64,000 nucleotides of DNA from Pseudomonas songnenensis (GCF_003696315.1 NZ_RFFN01000002.1:786838-850837), one strand, 5' to 3'. Numbered from the stretch's first letter, positions 50,152 through 60,452 are shown. Notes: a model not told the origin generated them from the sequence alone. Numbers and translations are program-made.

Positions 50152-51875
50152 CGACTGGTTTCCTGGTGCTTGCGTTGCTCGTAGAGGAATTTTCGCCGCA
50201 GCAGCTCGCCGGGGTTATCCGGGATCTGGCGCAGCCATTGTTCCATTGCCTGTTGCCGCTCCTGATCGGGAAGCGCCTCATGCTGCGCCAGGGCCGTGGC
50301 GGCATCCTGTTCTGGCGCTTGTGCTGTCGTTTCGCTCGTAGAAGGTTGCACGGCGCTGCTGGCCGCACGGTCCGCTTCGCCCTCGGCGTCGTCAGGGGAG
50401 GGTGCGCTGGCCGACCCGGACTCTGGCGGTTGCGGCTGCGGCTGGGGCTGCGGCTCGTTCGGCTCTGCCTGTTCCTGCTGCTGTTCCGGCTCGGGCTTGG
50501 GCTCGGGCTGTTCCTGTCGACGGCGCAGCAGTTCCTCCACCAGGGCCTTGTTGCGCTGTGCCTCCTGCAGATCAGGCTGTAGCTCCAGTGCCTGTTCGTA
50601 GGCTTCGATAGCAGCTTCCAGTGCTTCGCTGCGCGCCAGGGCATTGCCGCGATTGTAGTGGTCGGCCGCTGTATTGCCTTCGGCGAACAGCTCTGCGGCG
50701 CCGGCATAGTCGCCGGCCTGGTAGCGCGCGGTGGCCCGCCAGCGGCGATCGACGAAGCGTTCTGCCGCCTCGGCGGGCTGTTGGGCCTCGAGCAGACGTT
50801 GCCCCTGCTGATCGCGCCGCAGCCAGAGGTCATCCATCTCGAATGCGCTGGCCGCTTGCGGCTGCAGCAGCAATAGCGGCAGGCAGAACAGCCAGCCGCG
50901 CCGGCCGGCCAACGCAGCAAGCAGCAGTAGCGGTACAAGGAGCCAGTGGCCCTGGTCCAGCCAGGCTTCCAGGCGGGTGAGTTCTTCGTCGTGCTGGAGC
51001 GTTCCCGTTTGATCGAGCAGGCCGAGCGCCGCGAGATCGTCATCGCCCAGGCGCGCCTGTTGGTAGCGGCCGCCCAACTCTGTGGCCAGGCGCTGCAGCC
51101 TGGCGTTGTCCAGGCGGGGGATCAGGATGGCGCCCTGATCGTCCTTGAGAAAGCTGCCGTTCTCTCCGGCAATCGGCGCGCCCTGTTCAGTGCCAACGCC
51201 GAGGATAAGCAGGCGCTCATCGCGCCCCTGCATCAGAGCTTTGATGGCGCCGCGCTCGTGTTCGTCCAGGCTGCTGCCGATCAACAGCATTCGTCCCCGA
51301 CCCAGACCCGCCTGCTCGAGCAGAGCGAGCCCCTTGGCCACGGCGAGATCGGCACGTTGGCCTGGCTCGGGCATCAGCGCCGGATGCAGGGCGTCCAGCA
51401 GGTTGCGGGTGGTCGCCAGATCATCGGACAGCGGCACTACGGTATGGGCGCTGCCGGCGAATACCACCATGGCGGTCTGCACATCCTGCCGTTTTTCCAG
51501 CAGGTCGAGCAGTTTGCGCTTGGCCTGCTGGAGGCGCGTGGGTGGCACGTCACCGGCGAGCATCGATGGGGTTAGCTCCATCAGGACTACCAGCGGGTCA
51601 CTGCGCTTGACGCTGGGTTGCTCGAAGCGCTGCCAGCTTGGGCCGAGCAATGCGATGACGGCCAGCAGCCAGGCAAGGCCGAGCACCAGCCAGGGTAGTC
51701 GACTATGCCTCAGCCGGCCGCGAGTCAGCAGGGCCGCATGAAAGACTTCGGGGAGCAGACGCTGCCAGCGGCCGATCTGCAACTGGCGATGCCACAGCCG
51801 CCACAGCAGCCAGATGAGCAGTGGCAGGATGAGCAGCCAATAGGGTCGCAGCAGGTGGGGCAAGAGTTGGCTCAT
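50148..51875 (-). CDS. VWA and TPR domain protein (BatB/BatC fusion)
   Basis: A 575-residue protein, start ATG 51875 in an ATGA overlap with the preceding VWA gene. Parts: two N-terminal membrane helices, a von Willebrand A domain, a further helix pair near 305-340, TPR repeats (HYNRGNALARSEALEAAIEA), then a charged, Q/P/E-rich low-complexity tail. The MIDAS site that is DxSxS in active VWA domains reads E100-L-T102-P-S104 here, so metal binding may be weakened. BatB and BatC are separate genes in some bacteria; here they are one. Confidence 0.85.
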   Translation of the reverse strand: MSQLLPHLLRPYWLLILPLLIWLLWRLWHRQLQIGRWQRLLPEVFHAALLTRGRLRHSRLPWLVLGLAWLLAVIALLGPSWQRFEQPSVKRSDPLVVLMELTPSMLAGDVPPTRLQQAKRKLLDLLEKRQDVQTAMVVFAGSAHTVVPLSDDLATTRNLLDALHPALMPEPGQRADLAVAKGLALLEQAGLGRGRMLLIGSSLDEHERGAIKALMQGRDERLLILGVGTEQGAPIAGENGSFLKDDQGAILIPRLDNARLQRLATELGGRYQQARLGDDDLAALGLLDQTGTLQHDEELTRLEAWLDQGHWLLVPLLLLAALAGRRGWLFCLPLLLLQPQAASAFEMDDLWLRRDQQGQRLLEAQQPAEAAERFVDRRWRATARYQAGDYAGAAELFAEGNTAADHYNRGNALARSEALEAAIEAYEQALELQPDLQEAQRNKALVEELLRRRQEQPEPKPEPEQQQEQAEPNEPQPQPQPQPPESGSASAPSPDDAEGEADRAASSAVQPSTSETTAQAPEQDAATALAQHEALPDQERQQAMEQWLRQIPDNPGELLRRKFLYEQRKHQETSR

Positions 51876-52891
51876 CGGCGCTGCTCCCGCCGCCATGCCA
51901 GGCGCTGCAGCTGGGCGCTCCACAGACTGGCGGCGACCATCAGCAGACTGATCAGCAGTGCCGCGGCCAGTGGCCAGAAATACAGCGCCTCGGCCAGGCG
52001 CGCCTGAGTGGGTTGCTGCGCCGCGGGTTCGAGCCGATCCAGGGTATCGCCGATAGCCTTGAGCTCAGCGCTGGAGGCCGCGCGAAAGTATTCCCCGCCG
52101 GTCTGATCGGCGATGGCGCGCAGGGTGGGCTCGTCCAGGTCCAGGCCGGGATTGAAACCGAAGCGGCTGAGCACCCCCCCTTCTTCCGGAACGGCACCGA
52201 TGCCAATGGTATGGATACGTACGCCTTCCTCGGCAGCCAAAGAGGCGGCCAGCAACGGCTCGATCTCTCCACCATTGCTGGCGCCATCGGTGATCAGCAC
52301 CAGCACGCGGCTGCTCGCCGGTCGTTCCCGCAGGCGTTTCACCGCCAGGCCGATGGCATCGCCGATGGCGGTGTTGCTGCCGGCAATCCCAACCCGTGCC
52401 TCGTCAAGCCAGACACGTACGGTGCGGCGGTCGAAGGTCAGGGGCGCCTGCAGGTAGGCCTTGCTACCGAAGAGGATCAGGCCGACGCGATCGCCGTGGC
52501 GCTGCTCAATGAAGTCGCCAAGCAGCACCTTGACCAGCTCCAGACGCGTCAGCTCCTCGCCCTGCCATAGCATGTCGGGGTAGTCCATCGAGCCGGAGAC
52601 ATCCACGGCCAGCAGCAGGTCGCGGCCGCTGGTGGGCAGGGGCAGCGGTTCACCGAGCCACTGCGGGCGCGCTGCGGCGAACAGCAGCAGCAACCAGATG
52701 GTGAGGTACGGCAACTGTTGGCGCCAGGCCGGCAGCGCGACCCGGGCGCGGCGCCCGGCAAGCTGTTGCAGCTCATCGAGGAAACTGACCTTCAAGGCGG
52801 CTTCGCCGCTGTCGGCTGGCGGCAGCAGTGCGCGCAGCAGCCAGGGCAGGGGCAGCAGCACGAAGATCCAGGGCCAGGCCAGTTCAAACAT
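51872..52891 (-). CDS. VWA domain protein (BatA-like)
   Basis: A 339-residue membrane protein with N-terminal helices (MFELAWPWIFVLLPLPWLLR; PYLTIWLLLLFAAA). Its von Willebrand A domain has an intact MIDAS site, D97-V-S99-G-S101 in LLLAVDVSGSMDY, and VLVLITDGASNGGEIEP for the second metal loop. A C-terminal helix (FWPLAAALLISLLMVAASLW) follows, so the VWA domain faces the periplasm. It overlaps both neighbours by four to eight bases, which indicates one tightly coupled operon. Confidence 0.88.
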   Translation of the reverse strand: MFELAWPWIFVLLPLPWLLRALLPPADSGEAALKVSFLDELQQLAGRRARVALPAWRQQLPYLTIWLLLLFAAARPQWLGEPLPLPTSGRDLLLAVDVSGSMDYPDMLWQGEELTRLELVKVLLGDFIEQRHGDRVGLILFGSKAYLQAPLTFDRRTVRVWLDEARVGIAGSNTAIGDAIGLAVKRLRERPASSRVLVLITDGASNGGEIEPLLAASLAAEEGVRIHTIGIGAVPEEGGVLSRFGFNPGLDLDEPTLRAIADQTGGEYFRAASSAELKAIGDTLDRLEPAAQQPTQARLAEALYFWPLAAALLISLLMVAASLWSAQLQRLAWRREQRR

Positions 52892-53378
52892 GCTTGCGAA
52901 TCCAGATGTCGACGGATTGTTCGAGTCCGTCGATGGCCTTGTCGTCGAGACGGCATTCGGCTCGATAGGCGCCTTCGACCAGGATCATCCAGCGGGTCAG
53001 CCCGGCGGCCGGACAGCGGCTGTCGAGAAAGGCCAGCCAGGCGCGTCCGCTGAGCGTGTGCGGATGGTCGTCTGGATAGCGGATGCGGCACAGGCGCTTG
53101 AGCAGCCCGTTGAGCTGCTGCAGCCACTGGCTGGCCGGCTGGCCGCCGTACGGTTTGCTCAGGCGGGACAGCTCGATCAACGCCTCCTGACGCTGCGGGT
53201 CCAGCGGCGCCTCGGGCTGAGCGCGTGGTTTGCGTGTGACCAGGCGGTGGCGAAGCCGCCAGAGCGCAGCGACCATCCCGAGCAGCATCAGCCCGAGCAG
53301 CCACCAGCCCGGCGCGGGCGGCCACCAGTGAACGGGCTCCGGACTGATCAGCGGTGCCAGTTGGTCGAGCGGGTTCAT
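52884..53378 (-). CDS. DUF4381 family membrane protein
   Basis: A 164-residue protein with one N-terminal membrane helix (WWLLGLMLLGMVAALWRL at about 25-42) and a soluble helical domain (LIELSRLSKPYGGQPASQWL, then LLKRLCRIRYPDD). Genes of this family accompany DUF58 and VWA genes in MoxR clusters, as here. Overlaps the DUF58 gene by four bases and the BatA-like gene by eight. Function unknown. Confidence 0.84.
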   Translation of the reverse strand: MNPLDQLAPLISPEPVHWWPPAPGWWLLGLMLLGMVAALWRLRHRLVTRKPRAQPEAPLDPQRQEALIELSRLSKPYGGQPASQWLQQLNGLLKRLCRIRYPDDHPHTLSGRAWLAFLDSRCPAAGLTRWMILVEGAYRAECRLDDKAIDGLEQSVDIWIRKHV

Positions 53379-54337
53379 GGCCGTGCGCTCGGATGCCGGA
53401 CGCTCAGGTGCTCGCGCAGCTGTTCGACCAGGTCATCCTGTGTGTCGAGCGGCATCAGTGGCACTCGCAGCCGGTTGGCCAGGCGCTGCCAACGCGCGCT
53501 GCGCGCTTCGCCCAGCTCGCGGTAGCGCTGACGCAGGGCAGCGTCGTGGGTATCCAGTTCCAGCCGCGCGTTGCCTTCGCTGAAGCGCAGCAAGCCGGCG
53601 GCGGGCAGTGCGCGATCCAGTGGGTCGAACAATGGTAGCAACAGCAGATCGACATGACGCGCCAGCAGGCTGAGCTGCTGTTCGGCCGCATCGGTCAGGG
53701 TGCGCTCGTCGCAGAGAATCACCGACAGGCTGCCGGGACGCAGCACTTCTCGCGTCCTGCGCAACGCCATGCTGAACGCCTCCGGATCGAGCGGGCTTTC
53801 GGGATGCAGTCGGTTGTTGGCTTGCGTGACGCGATCGAGCAGCTGCAGCAGGCTCTGCTTGCTGCGCCGTGGCTTGATTTCCTGCTGCTCGCTGCCGAAT
53901 ACCAGACCGCCGACCCGGTCGTTGTGGCTGAGCGCTGCCCAGCCGATGAGGGCTGCGGCCTGGGCAGCCAGCACTGACTTGAACAGGCGCCCGCTGCCGA
54001 AGAACAGGCGCGGGCTCTGCTCGACGACGATATAGATGGGACGCTCGCGTTCTTCATGAAAGAGCTTGGTATGTGGCTCCTGGGTGCGCGCAGTGACCCT
54101 CCAGTCGATGGTGCGCACATCATCCCCGGCCTGGTAGACACGTACCTGGTCGAAATCCACACCACGCCCGCGCAGCTTGGAATGGTGCAACCCGACCAGC
54201 GGGCTGCGGCGATGGGGCGTGGAGAAGATGGGCACTTCACGGACGCGATGGCGCATGTCGATCAGCTCGGCCAGGGTCACCTGAATGCCGGTGTGCTGCT
54301 CGCTCGGCTGTCCGCTGCCGGACGCCTGCGCTTGCAT
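53375..54337 (-). CDS. DUF58 domain protein
   Basis: A 320-residue cytoplasmic protein starting at ATG 54337 (MQAQASGSGQPSEQHTGIQV). The DUF58 core is GRGVDFDQVRVYQAGDDVRT, IDWRVTARTQEPHTKLFHEE, and VEQSPRLFFGSGRLFKSVLA, where the DxSxSM-like site of VWA folds has become EQSPRLFF. Partner of MoxR in this operon; its start touches the moxR stop (TGATG). Confidence 0.87.
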   Translation of the reverse strand: MQAQASGSGQPSEQHTGIQVTLAELIDMRHRVREVPIFSTPHRRSPLVGLHHSKLRGRGVDFDQVRVYQAGDDVRTIDWRVTARTQEPHTKLFHEERERPIYIVVEQSPRLFFGSGRLFKSVLAAQAAALIGWAALSHNDRVGGLVFGSEQQEIKPRRSKQSLLQLLDRVTQANNRLHPESPLDPEAFSMALRRTREVLRPGSLSVILCDERTLTDAAEQQLSLLARHVDLLLLPLFDPLDRALPAAGLLRFSEGNARLELDTHDAALRQRYRELGEARSARWQRLANRLRVPLMPLDTQDDLVEQLREHLSVRHPSARP

Positions 54338-55296
54338 CAGGCCACCGCGACCACGTCGAGAATCCGCTGGATGACGCGGTCCTGGTCGATACCTGCCGCT
54401 TCCGCCTCGAAGGAGAGGATCAGGCGGTGACGCAGCACGTCGAAGAGCATCGCCTGGATGTCTTCGGGGCTGACGAAGTCGCGCCCCGCCAGCCAGGCAT
54501 GGGCTCGTGCGCAGCGGTCCAGCGAGATGGAGCCACGCGGGCTTGCGCCATAGGCGATCCATTCGGCCAGCTCGGCGTCGAACTTGGCTGGGGTACGCGT
54601 GGCCATGACCAGCTGGACCAGGTACTCCTCTACGGCGTCGGCCATGTAGAGGCCGAGGATGTCCTTGCGCGCGGCGAAGATGGCCTGCTGGCTGACCCGG
54701 TGCTCCGGTGCCGCCTCGCCGTTTATGGCTTCGCCACGGGCCTGCTGCAGGATGCGCCGCTCCACCGAAGCATCGGGGAAGCCGATCTTCACGTGCAGCA
54801 GGAAGCGATCCAGCTGCGCTTCGGGCAGCGGGTAGGTGCCTTCCTGTTCGATGGGGTTCTGAGTGGCCATCACCAGGAACAGCGGCGGCAGATCATAGGT
54901 ACTGCGTCCGACGCTGACCTGGCGCTCGGCCATCGCTTCGAGCAGTGCCGACTGCACCTTGGCCGGCGCACGGTTGATCTCGTCCGCAAGCACCAGGTTG
55001 TGGAAGATCGGCCCCTGCTGGAAGACGAAGCTGCCGGTCTCCGGGCGATAGATCTCGGTACCGGTGATGTCGGCGGGCAGCAGGTCGGGGGTGAACTGGA
55101 TGCGGTGGAACTCGGCCTCCAGGCCTTCGGCGAGCTCCTTGATGGCACGGGTCTTGGCCAGGCCCGGAGCGCCTTCGACGAGCATGTGGCCGTCGGCGAG
55201 CAGGGCGATCAGCAGTCGTTCGATCAGCCGTTCCTGACCCAGGATCTGGGTGGACAGGAACTGTCGCAGCGCGATTATCGATTCACGGTGATCCAT
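54337..55296 (-). CDS. MoxR-family AAA+ ATPase
   Basis: A 319-residue chaperone-like ATPase. Walker A is GAPGLAKT (42-49), Walker B LVLADE (101-106) with NRAPAKVQSALLEAMAERQV, and sensor 1 lies in LVMATQNPIEQEGTYPLPEA. MoxR proteins insert metal cofactors into or remodel VWA-domain partners, which are encoded just downstream. First gene of a six-gene operon; 211 bases separate it from the divergent gdhB. Confidence 0.93.
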   Translation of the reverse strand: MDHRESIIALRQFLSTQILGQERLIERLLIALLADGHMLVEGAPGLAKTRAIKELAEGLEAEFHRIQFTPDLLPADITGTEIYRPETGSFVFQQGPIFHNLVLADEINRAPAKVQSALLEAMAERQVSVGRSTYDLPPLFLVMATQNPIEQEGTYPLPEAQLDRFLLHVKIGFPDASVERRILQQARGEAINGEAAPEHRVSQQAIFAARKDILGLYMADAVEEYLVQLVMATRTPAKFDAELAEWIAYGASPRGSISLDRCARAHAWLAGRDFVSPEDIQAMLFDVLRHRLILSFEAEAAGIDQDRVIQRILDVVAVA

Positions 55297-55507
55297 CGTT
55301 TCGCTTCTTCCAGGGTGGGCGGCAAATCGGCTGACGTGGCTGGCGAGCCCGCCGGCTGCTATTGACTGCTACAGACAGTCGCAGCGGACTGTTGGAGAGG
55401 CGCCACTTTACTGCATTAACCCTCAACTAGACTAACCTTGAACCTTCGTCCTGTGCCGTCAGTCACTACCGACGAGCCTTTCCCCAGCAAGCCAAGCGGA
55501 GCCATAC

Positions 55508-58500
55508 ATGGCGTTCTTTTCAGCGGCCAGCAAGGCCGACTTTCAGCAGCAATTGCAGACAGCGTTAGCGCAACACGTAGACACCAAAATCCTGCCGCAA
55601 CTGAATCTGTTCGCCGAACAGTTCTTCGGTATCGTCGCATTGCCGGAACTTACCGAGCGGCGCATGAGTGACCTGGTTGGTTCGACGCTGGCCAGCTGGC
55701 GCCTGCTCGAGCGCTTCGATCCCGCCACGCCCGAAGTGCAGGTGTTCAACCCGGATTTCGAGAAGCATGGCTGGCAGTCGACCCACAGCGTGGTCGAGGT
55801 GCTGCACCCTGACATGCCGTTTCTGGTCGACTCGGTACGGATGGAGCTGACGCGCCGCGGCTACAGCATCCACACCCTGCAGACCAGCGTGCTGCAGGTT
55901 CGCCGCGCCGCCGACGGCAGCTTGCTCGAACTTCTGCCCAAGGACCAACGCGCTGTCGATAGTCACGCTGAATCGCTGATCTTCGTCGAAATCGACCGTT
56001 GCGCCAGCCCGTCTGCGTTGCGCGAACTGGAGCAATCTTTGCTGGGCGTACTCGCTGATGTGCGCCAGGTGGTAGGCGATTTTGCCGCCATGAAGGGCAA
56101 GGCGGTCGAGCTTCAAGGGCGGTTGGAACGGGTCAACCTGGGTATCGATGGCGATGAGCTGGACGAGATCCGCGATTTCATGCGCTGGTTGGCTGACGAT
56201 CATTTCACCTTCCTGGGTTATGAAGAGTTCTCCGTGCAGGAGCAGGCGGACGGCGGGCGGATCGTCTATGACGAAGGCTCGCTGCTGGGGTTGTCGCGCA
56301 CCATGCGCACCGGGCTTTCCGAGGAGGAGCAGTCACTGACCGCGCAATCGGTGAGCTATCTGCGTGAACCGTTGCTGCTGTCGTTTGCCAAGGCGGCGAT
56401 GCCCAGCCGGGTGCATCGTCCGGCGTATCCGGACTTCGTCTCGGTGCGTGAATTCGATGACCAGGGGCGGGTGGTTCGCGAATGCCGCTTCCTCGGCCTG
56501 TTCACCTCGTCGGTCTATACCCAGAGCGTGCGGCGCATTCCGTTCATTCGCCGCAAGGTCGAGACGGTTGTACAGCGCGCCAATTTCGGCAGCTCCGCCC
56601 ACCTGGCCAAGGAGCTGGTGCAGGTGCTCGAGGTGCTGCCGCGTGATGAGCTGTTCCAGGCCCCGATCGACGAGCTGTTCGAGAATGCCATCGCCATCGT
56701 GCAGATCCAGGAGCGCAACCGACTGCGCCTGTTCCTGCGTTTCGATCCCTACCGGCGTTTCTGCTACTGCCTGGTCTACGTACCGCGTGACAGTTACTCG
56801 ACCGAAACGCGGCTCAAGATCCAGCAGGTTCTGCAAGAGCGGCTCGAGGCAAGCGATTGCGAGTTTTCCACCTACTTCTCCGAGTCCGTGCTGACACGGG
56901 TGCAGTTCATCCTGCGCCTGGACCCCAGCAGAGCGGTACAGGTCGATCCGGTCCGTCTGGAACAGGAGGTGCTGCAGGCCTGTCGCACCTGGCAGGACGA
57001 CTATCAGAGTCTGGTGGTCGAGCGCTTCGGTGAAGCCAAGGGCACCCATCTGCTCAGCGAATTTCCCAAGGGCTTTCCGGCCGGCTACCGCGAACGTTTT
57101 TCGCCGCAATCGGCCACCGTCGACATGCAGCATGTGCTCGAGCTGAGTGAAGAACGACCGCTGGTGATGAGTTTCTACCAGCCGATCACGGCAGAAGAAA
57201 ATCGCCTGCACTGCAAGCTTTATCACCTGAACACGCCGCTGCCGCTGTCGGACATTCTGCCGATCATGGAAAACCTCGGGCTGCGCGTGCTCGGCGAGTT
57301 TCCCTTCCGGCTGCGCGACCGCAACGGCCGTGAATGCTGGATCCATGATTTCGCCTTCACCTATGCAGAAGGGCTGGAAATCGATCTGCTGGAGATCAAC
57401 GAGGCGCTGCAGGATGCGTTCATCCATATCTATGGCGGCGTTGCCGAGAACGATGCCTTCAACCGGCTGGTGCTTACCGCTGGGCTGGCCTGGCGAGAAG
57501 TGGCGCTGCTGCGTGCCTATGCGCGCTACCTCAAGCAGATCCGCATGGGCTTCGATCTCGGCTATATCGCCAGCGCGCTGCTCAACCACACGGATATCGC
57601 CCGCGAGCTGGTGCGGCTGTTCAAGATGCGTTTCTACCTCGCGCGCAAGCTGGGTGACGAGGATCTGGCGGACAAGCAACAGCGGTTGGAACAGGCGATC
57701 ATCAGCGCGCTGGATGACGTCGCAGTGCTCAATGAGGACCGGATTCTGCGGCGCTATCTGGCCTTGATCCAGGCGACCCTGCGGACCAACTTCTACCAGC
57801 CGGACGCCAATGGTCGGCCCAAACCGTATTTCAGCTTCAAGCTCGATCCGCGCTCGATCCCCGAAATGCCGCGACCGGCGCCGATGTTCGAAATCTTCGT
57901 CTACTCGCCGCGGGTCGAAGGCGTGCATCTGCGTGGTGGCAAGGTGGCACGGGGTGGGCTGCGCTGGTCCGATCGTGAGGAGGACTACCGCACTGAAGTG
58001 CTTGGCCTGGTCAAGGCGCAGCAGGTGAAGAACGCAGTGATCGTTCCTGGCGGCGCGAAAGGCGGTTTCGTGCCGCGTCGTCTGCCTACCAGCGGCACGC
58101 GGGATGATATTCAGGCCGAAGCGATTGCCTGCTATCGGATATTCATCAGTGGCTTGTTGGATATCACCGATAACCTGCGCGAAGGCCAGGTCGCTCCACC
58201 GGCCAACGTGCTGCGCTATGACGGTGACGATCCCTACCTGGTGGTCGCTGCGGACAAGGGCACCGCGAGCTTTTCGGATATCGCCAACGGCATTGCGGCT
58301 GAATACGACTTCTGGCTCGGTGATGCCTTTGCCTCAGGCGGGTCGGCGGGCTACGACCACAAGAAGATGGGTATTACCGCGCGCGGCGCCTGGGTCTCCG
58401 TGCAGCGCCATTTCCGCGAGCGTGGGATCAATGTGCAGACCGACGTGATCAGCGTCATCGGTATCGGCGACATGGCCGGCGATGTGTTCGGCAACGGTTT

Positions 58501-60358
58501 GCTGATGTCGGAAACCCTGCAACTGGTGGCTGCGTTCAATCATCTGCATATCTTCATCGACCCCAACCCCGACCCTGCGCGCAGCTTCATCGAGCGCAAG
58601 CGCCTGTTCGATCTGCCGCGCTCGTCGTGGACCGATTACGACGCCTCGCTGATCTCGGAGGGCGGTGGCATCTTCCCGCGCTCGGCAAAACGGGTGCAGA
58701 TCACGCCACAGATGAAAGAGCGCTTCGCCATCGAGGCGGATCAGCTGACGCCTGCCGAGCTGATTCACGCGCTGCTCAAGGCGCCGGTGGACCTGTTGTG
58801 GAACGGCGGTATCGGTACCTATGTGAAGAGCAGTGGTGAAAGCCATGCCGAAGTCGGCGACAAGGCCAACGATGCGGTGCGGGTCAATGGTGCCGATCTG
58901 CGCGCCAAGGTGGTGGGCGAGGGCGGCAATCTCGGCATGACCCAGCTGGGGCGCGTCGAGTACGCGCTGCATGGTGGCTCGAGCAATACCGACTTCATCG
59001 ACAACGCCGGCGGCGTGGATTGCTCGGATCATGAAGTGAATATCAAGATCCTGCTCAACGAGGTGGTCAGTGCCGGTGACATGACGGCCAAGCAGCGCAA
59101 CCAGCTGTTGTTCGAAATGACCGATGCAGTTGCCGAGCTGGTGCTGCATAACAACTACAAGCAGACCCAGGCGCTTTCGCAGGCGCAACACCGCTCACGC
59201 GAACGGGCCGCCGAGTACGTTCGGTTGATCAACGCGCTGGAGGCAACGGGGCAGCTCGATCGTGCACTCGAGTTTCTGCCCACCGACGAGGCGCTTGCCG
59301 AGCGCGCCAGCATCGGCAAGGGGCTGACTCGCCCGGAGCTTTCTGTACTGATCTCCTATAGCAAGATCGAGCTCAAGAAAGCGCTGCTGGACTCCCGCGT
59401 GCCGGACGATGATTACCTCGCTCGGGAGATGGACAGCGCATTCCCGCAACAGCTCGCCGAACATTTCCGCGCCGCGATGCTGCAGCACCGCCTCAAGCGG
59501 GAGATCGTCGCCACGCAGATCGCCAACGATCTGGTCAACAACATGGGCATAACCTTCGTTCAGCGGCTGAACGAGGCAACCGGCATGAGCGCCGCGAACG
59601 TTGCCGGCGCCTACGTGATCGTGCGCGATATCTTCCACCTGCCGCACTGGTTCCGGCAGATCGAGGCGCTTGATCACAAGGTGCCTGCCGAGTTGCAACT
59701 GAGCCTGATGGATGAGTTGATGCGCCTGGGGCGGCGTGCCACACGCTGGTTCCTGCGCAATCGTCGCAGCGAGCTGGACGCGGCGCGTGACGTCGCTCAC
59801 TTCGGTCCGCGCGTCGCCGCCCTTGGGTTGAAACTCGACGAGCTGCTGCAGGGCTCGACCCGCGACCATTGGCAGGAACGCTATCGGCGCTACACCGAAG
59901 CCGGAGTGCCCGAGCTGCTTGCTCGCATGGTGGCCGGGACTAACCATCTGTACACGCTGCTGCCGATCCTCGAAGCAGCCGACGAGACCGGTCAGGTTCC
60001 GGCGCAGGTTGCCGCGGCGTACTTTGCCGTCGGCGGGGCGCTGGAGCTACCGTGGTATCTGCATCAGTTGACCAATATGCCAGTAGGCAACGACTGGCAG
60101 GCGCTGGCCCGGGAAGGCTTCCGTGATGACCTGGATTCACAGCAGCGCAGCATCACGGTTTCGGTGTTGCAGATGGAGAATGGCTCAGAGTCGATCAGTG
60201 AGCGAGTCGATGCCTGGCTCGCGCAACGGCCGGCGCCACTGGCACGGTGGCGCTCGATGTTGGCGGAGCTGCGTAATGCGAGCGGCAACGACTACGCCAT
60301 ATACGCCGTCGCCAGTCGAGAGCTGCAAGGCCTGGCGCAATCGGCACGGCACGGCTGA
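55508..60358 (+). CDS. gdhB: NAD-specific glutamate dehydrogenase, large 180-kDa type
   Basis: Converts glutamate to 2-oxoglutarate and ammonium with NAD, chiefly catabolic. At 1616 residues it is the large L_180 class; the P. aeruginosa enzyme is about 1620. N-terminal ACT-like regulatory segments precede a catalytic GDH domain at about residues 770-1230, with RGGLRWSDREEDYRTEVLGL and PGGAKGGF (K851 is the probable catalytic lysine). The nucleotide-binding region follows with GIGDMAGDVFGNGL. The C-terminal 400 residues are helical. ATG 55508 follows GCGGAGCC. A bidirectional terminator follows. Confidence 0.96.
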   Translation: MAFFSAASKADFQQQLQTALAQHVDTKILPQLNLFAEQFFGIVALPELTERRMSDLVGSTLASWRLLERFDPATPEVQVFNPDFEKHGWQSTHSVVEVLHPDMPFLVDSVRMELTRRGYSIHTLQTSVLQVRRAADGSLLELLPKDQRAVDSHAESLIFVEIDRCASPSALRELEQSLLGVLADVRQVVGDFAAMKGKAVELQGRLERVNLGIDGDELDEIRDFMRWLADDHFTFLGYEEFSVQEQADGGRIVYDEGSLLGLSRTMRTGLSEEEQSLTAQSVSYLREPLLLSFAKAAMPSRVHRPAYPDFVSVREFDDQGRVVRECRFLGLFTSSVYTQSVRRIPFIRRKVETVVQRANFGSSAHLAKELVQVLEVLPRDELFQAPIDELFENAIAIVQIQERNRLRLFLRFDPYRRFCYCLVYVPRDSYSTETRLKIQQVLQERLEASDCEFSTYFSESVLTRVQFILRLDPSRAVQVDPVRLEQEVLQACRTWQDDYQSLVVERFGEAKGTHLLSEFPKGFPAGYRERFSPQSATVDMQHVLELSEERPLVMSFYQPITAEENRLHCKLYHLNTPLPLSDILPIMENLGLRVLGEFPFRLRDRNGRECWIHDFAFTYAEGLEIDLLEINEALQDAFIHIYGGVAENDAFNRLVLTAGLAWREVALLRAYARYLKQIRMGFDLGYIASALLNHTDIARELVRLFKMRFYLARKLGDEDLADKQQRLEQAIISALDDVAVLNEDRILRRYLALIQATLRTNFYQPDANGRPKPYFSFKLDPRSIPEMPRPAPMFEIFVYSPRVEGVHLRGGKVARGGLRWSDREEDYRTEVLGLVKAQQVKNAVIVPGGAKGGFVPRRLPTSGTRDDIQAEAIACYRIFISGLLDITDNLREGQVAPPANVLRYDGDDPYLVVAADKGTASFSDIANGIAAEYDFWLGDAFASGGSAGYDHKKMGITARGAWVSVQRHFRERGINVQTDVISVIGIGDMAGDVFGNGLLMSETLQLVAAFNHLHIFIDPNPDPARSFIERKRLFDLPRSSWTDYDASLISEGGGIFPRSAKRVQITPQMKERFAIEADQLTPAELIHALLKAPVDLLWNGGIGTYVKSSGESHAEVGDKANDAVRVNGADLRAKVVGEGGNLGMTQLGRVEYALHGGSSNTDFIDNAGGVDCSDHEVNIKILLNEVVSAGDMTAKQRNQLLFEMTDAVAELVLHNNYKQTQALSQAQHRSRERAAEYVRLINALEATGQLDRALEFLPTDEALAERASIGKGLTRPELSVLISYSKIELKKALLDSRVPDDDYLAREMDSAFPQQLAEHFRAAMLQHRLKREIVATQIANDLVNNMGITFVQRLNEATGMSAANVAGAYVIVRDIFHLPHWFRQIEALDHKVPAELQLSLMDELMRLGRRATRWFLRNRRSELDAARDVAHFGPRVAALGLKLDELLQGSTRDHWQERYRRYTEAGVPELLARMVAGTNHLYTLLPILEAADETGQVPAQVAAAYFAVGGALELPWYLHQLTNMPVGNDWQALAREGFRDDLDSQQRSITVSVLQMENGSESISERVDAWLAQRPAPLARWRSMLAELRNASGNDYAIYAVASRELQGLAQSARHG

Positions 60359-60415
60359 GGTTAGCTGGCTGTCTGGGGGCTCCCGCTCCCGGACGGCTAG
60401 CCCATGATCCGAAGC

Positions 60416-60452
60416 AAAACAGCGCACCGCCTCCAGGGCCGTGCGCTGTTTT
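60416..60452. terminator. Bidirectional intrinsic terminator between gdhB and the next gene
   Basis: AAAACAGCGCAC (60416-60427) pairs perfectly with GTGCGCTGTTTT (60441-60452), with A and T runs on both sides; it lies between convergent genes. Confidence 0.87.

Noticed and set aside
56333-57928. 531-codon minus-strand frame inside gdhB
   Set aside because: Shadow of the glutamate dehydrogenase gene; no domain and no upstream signals.
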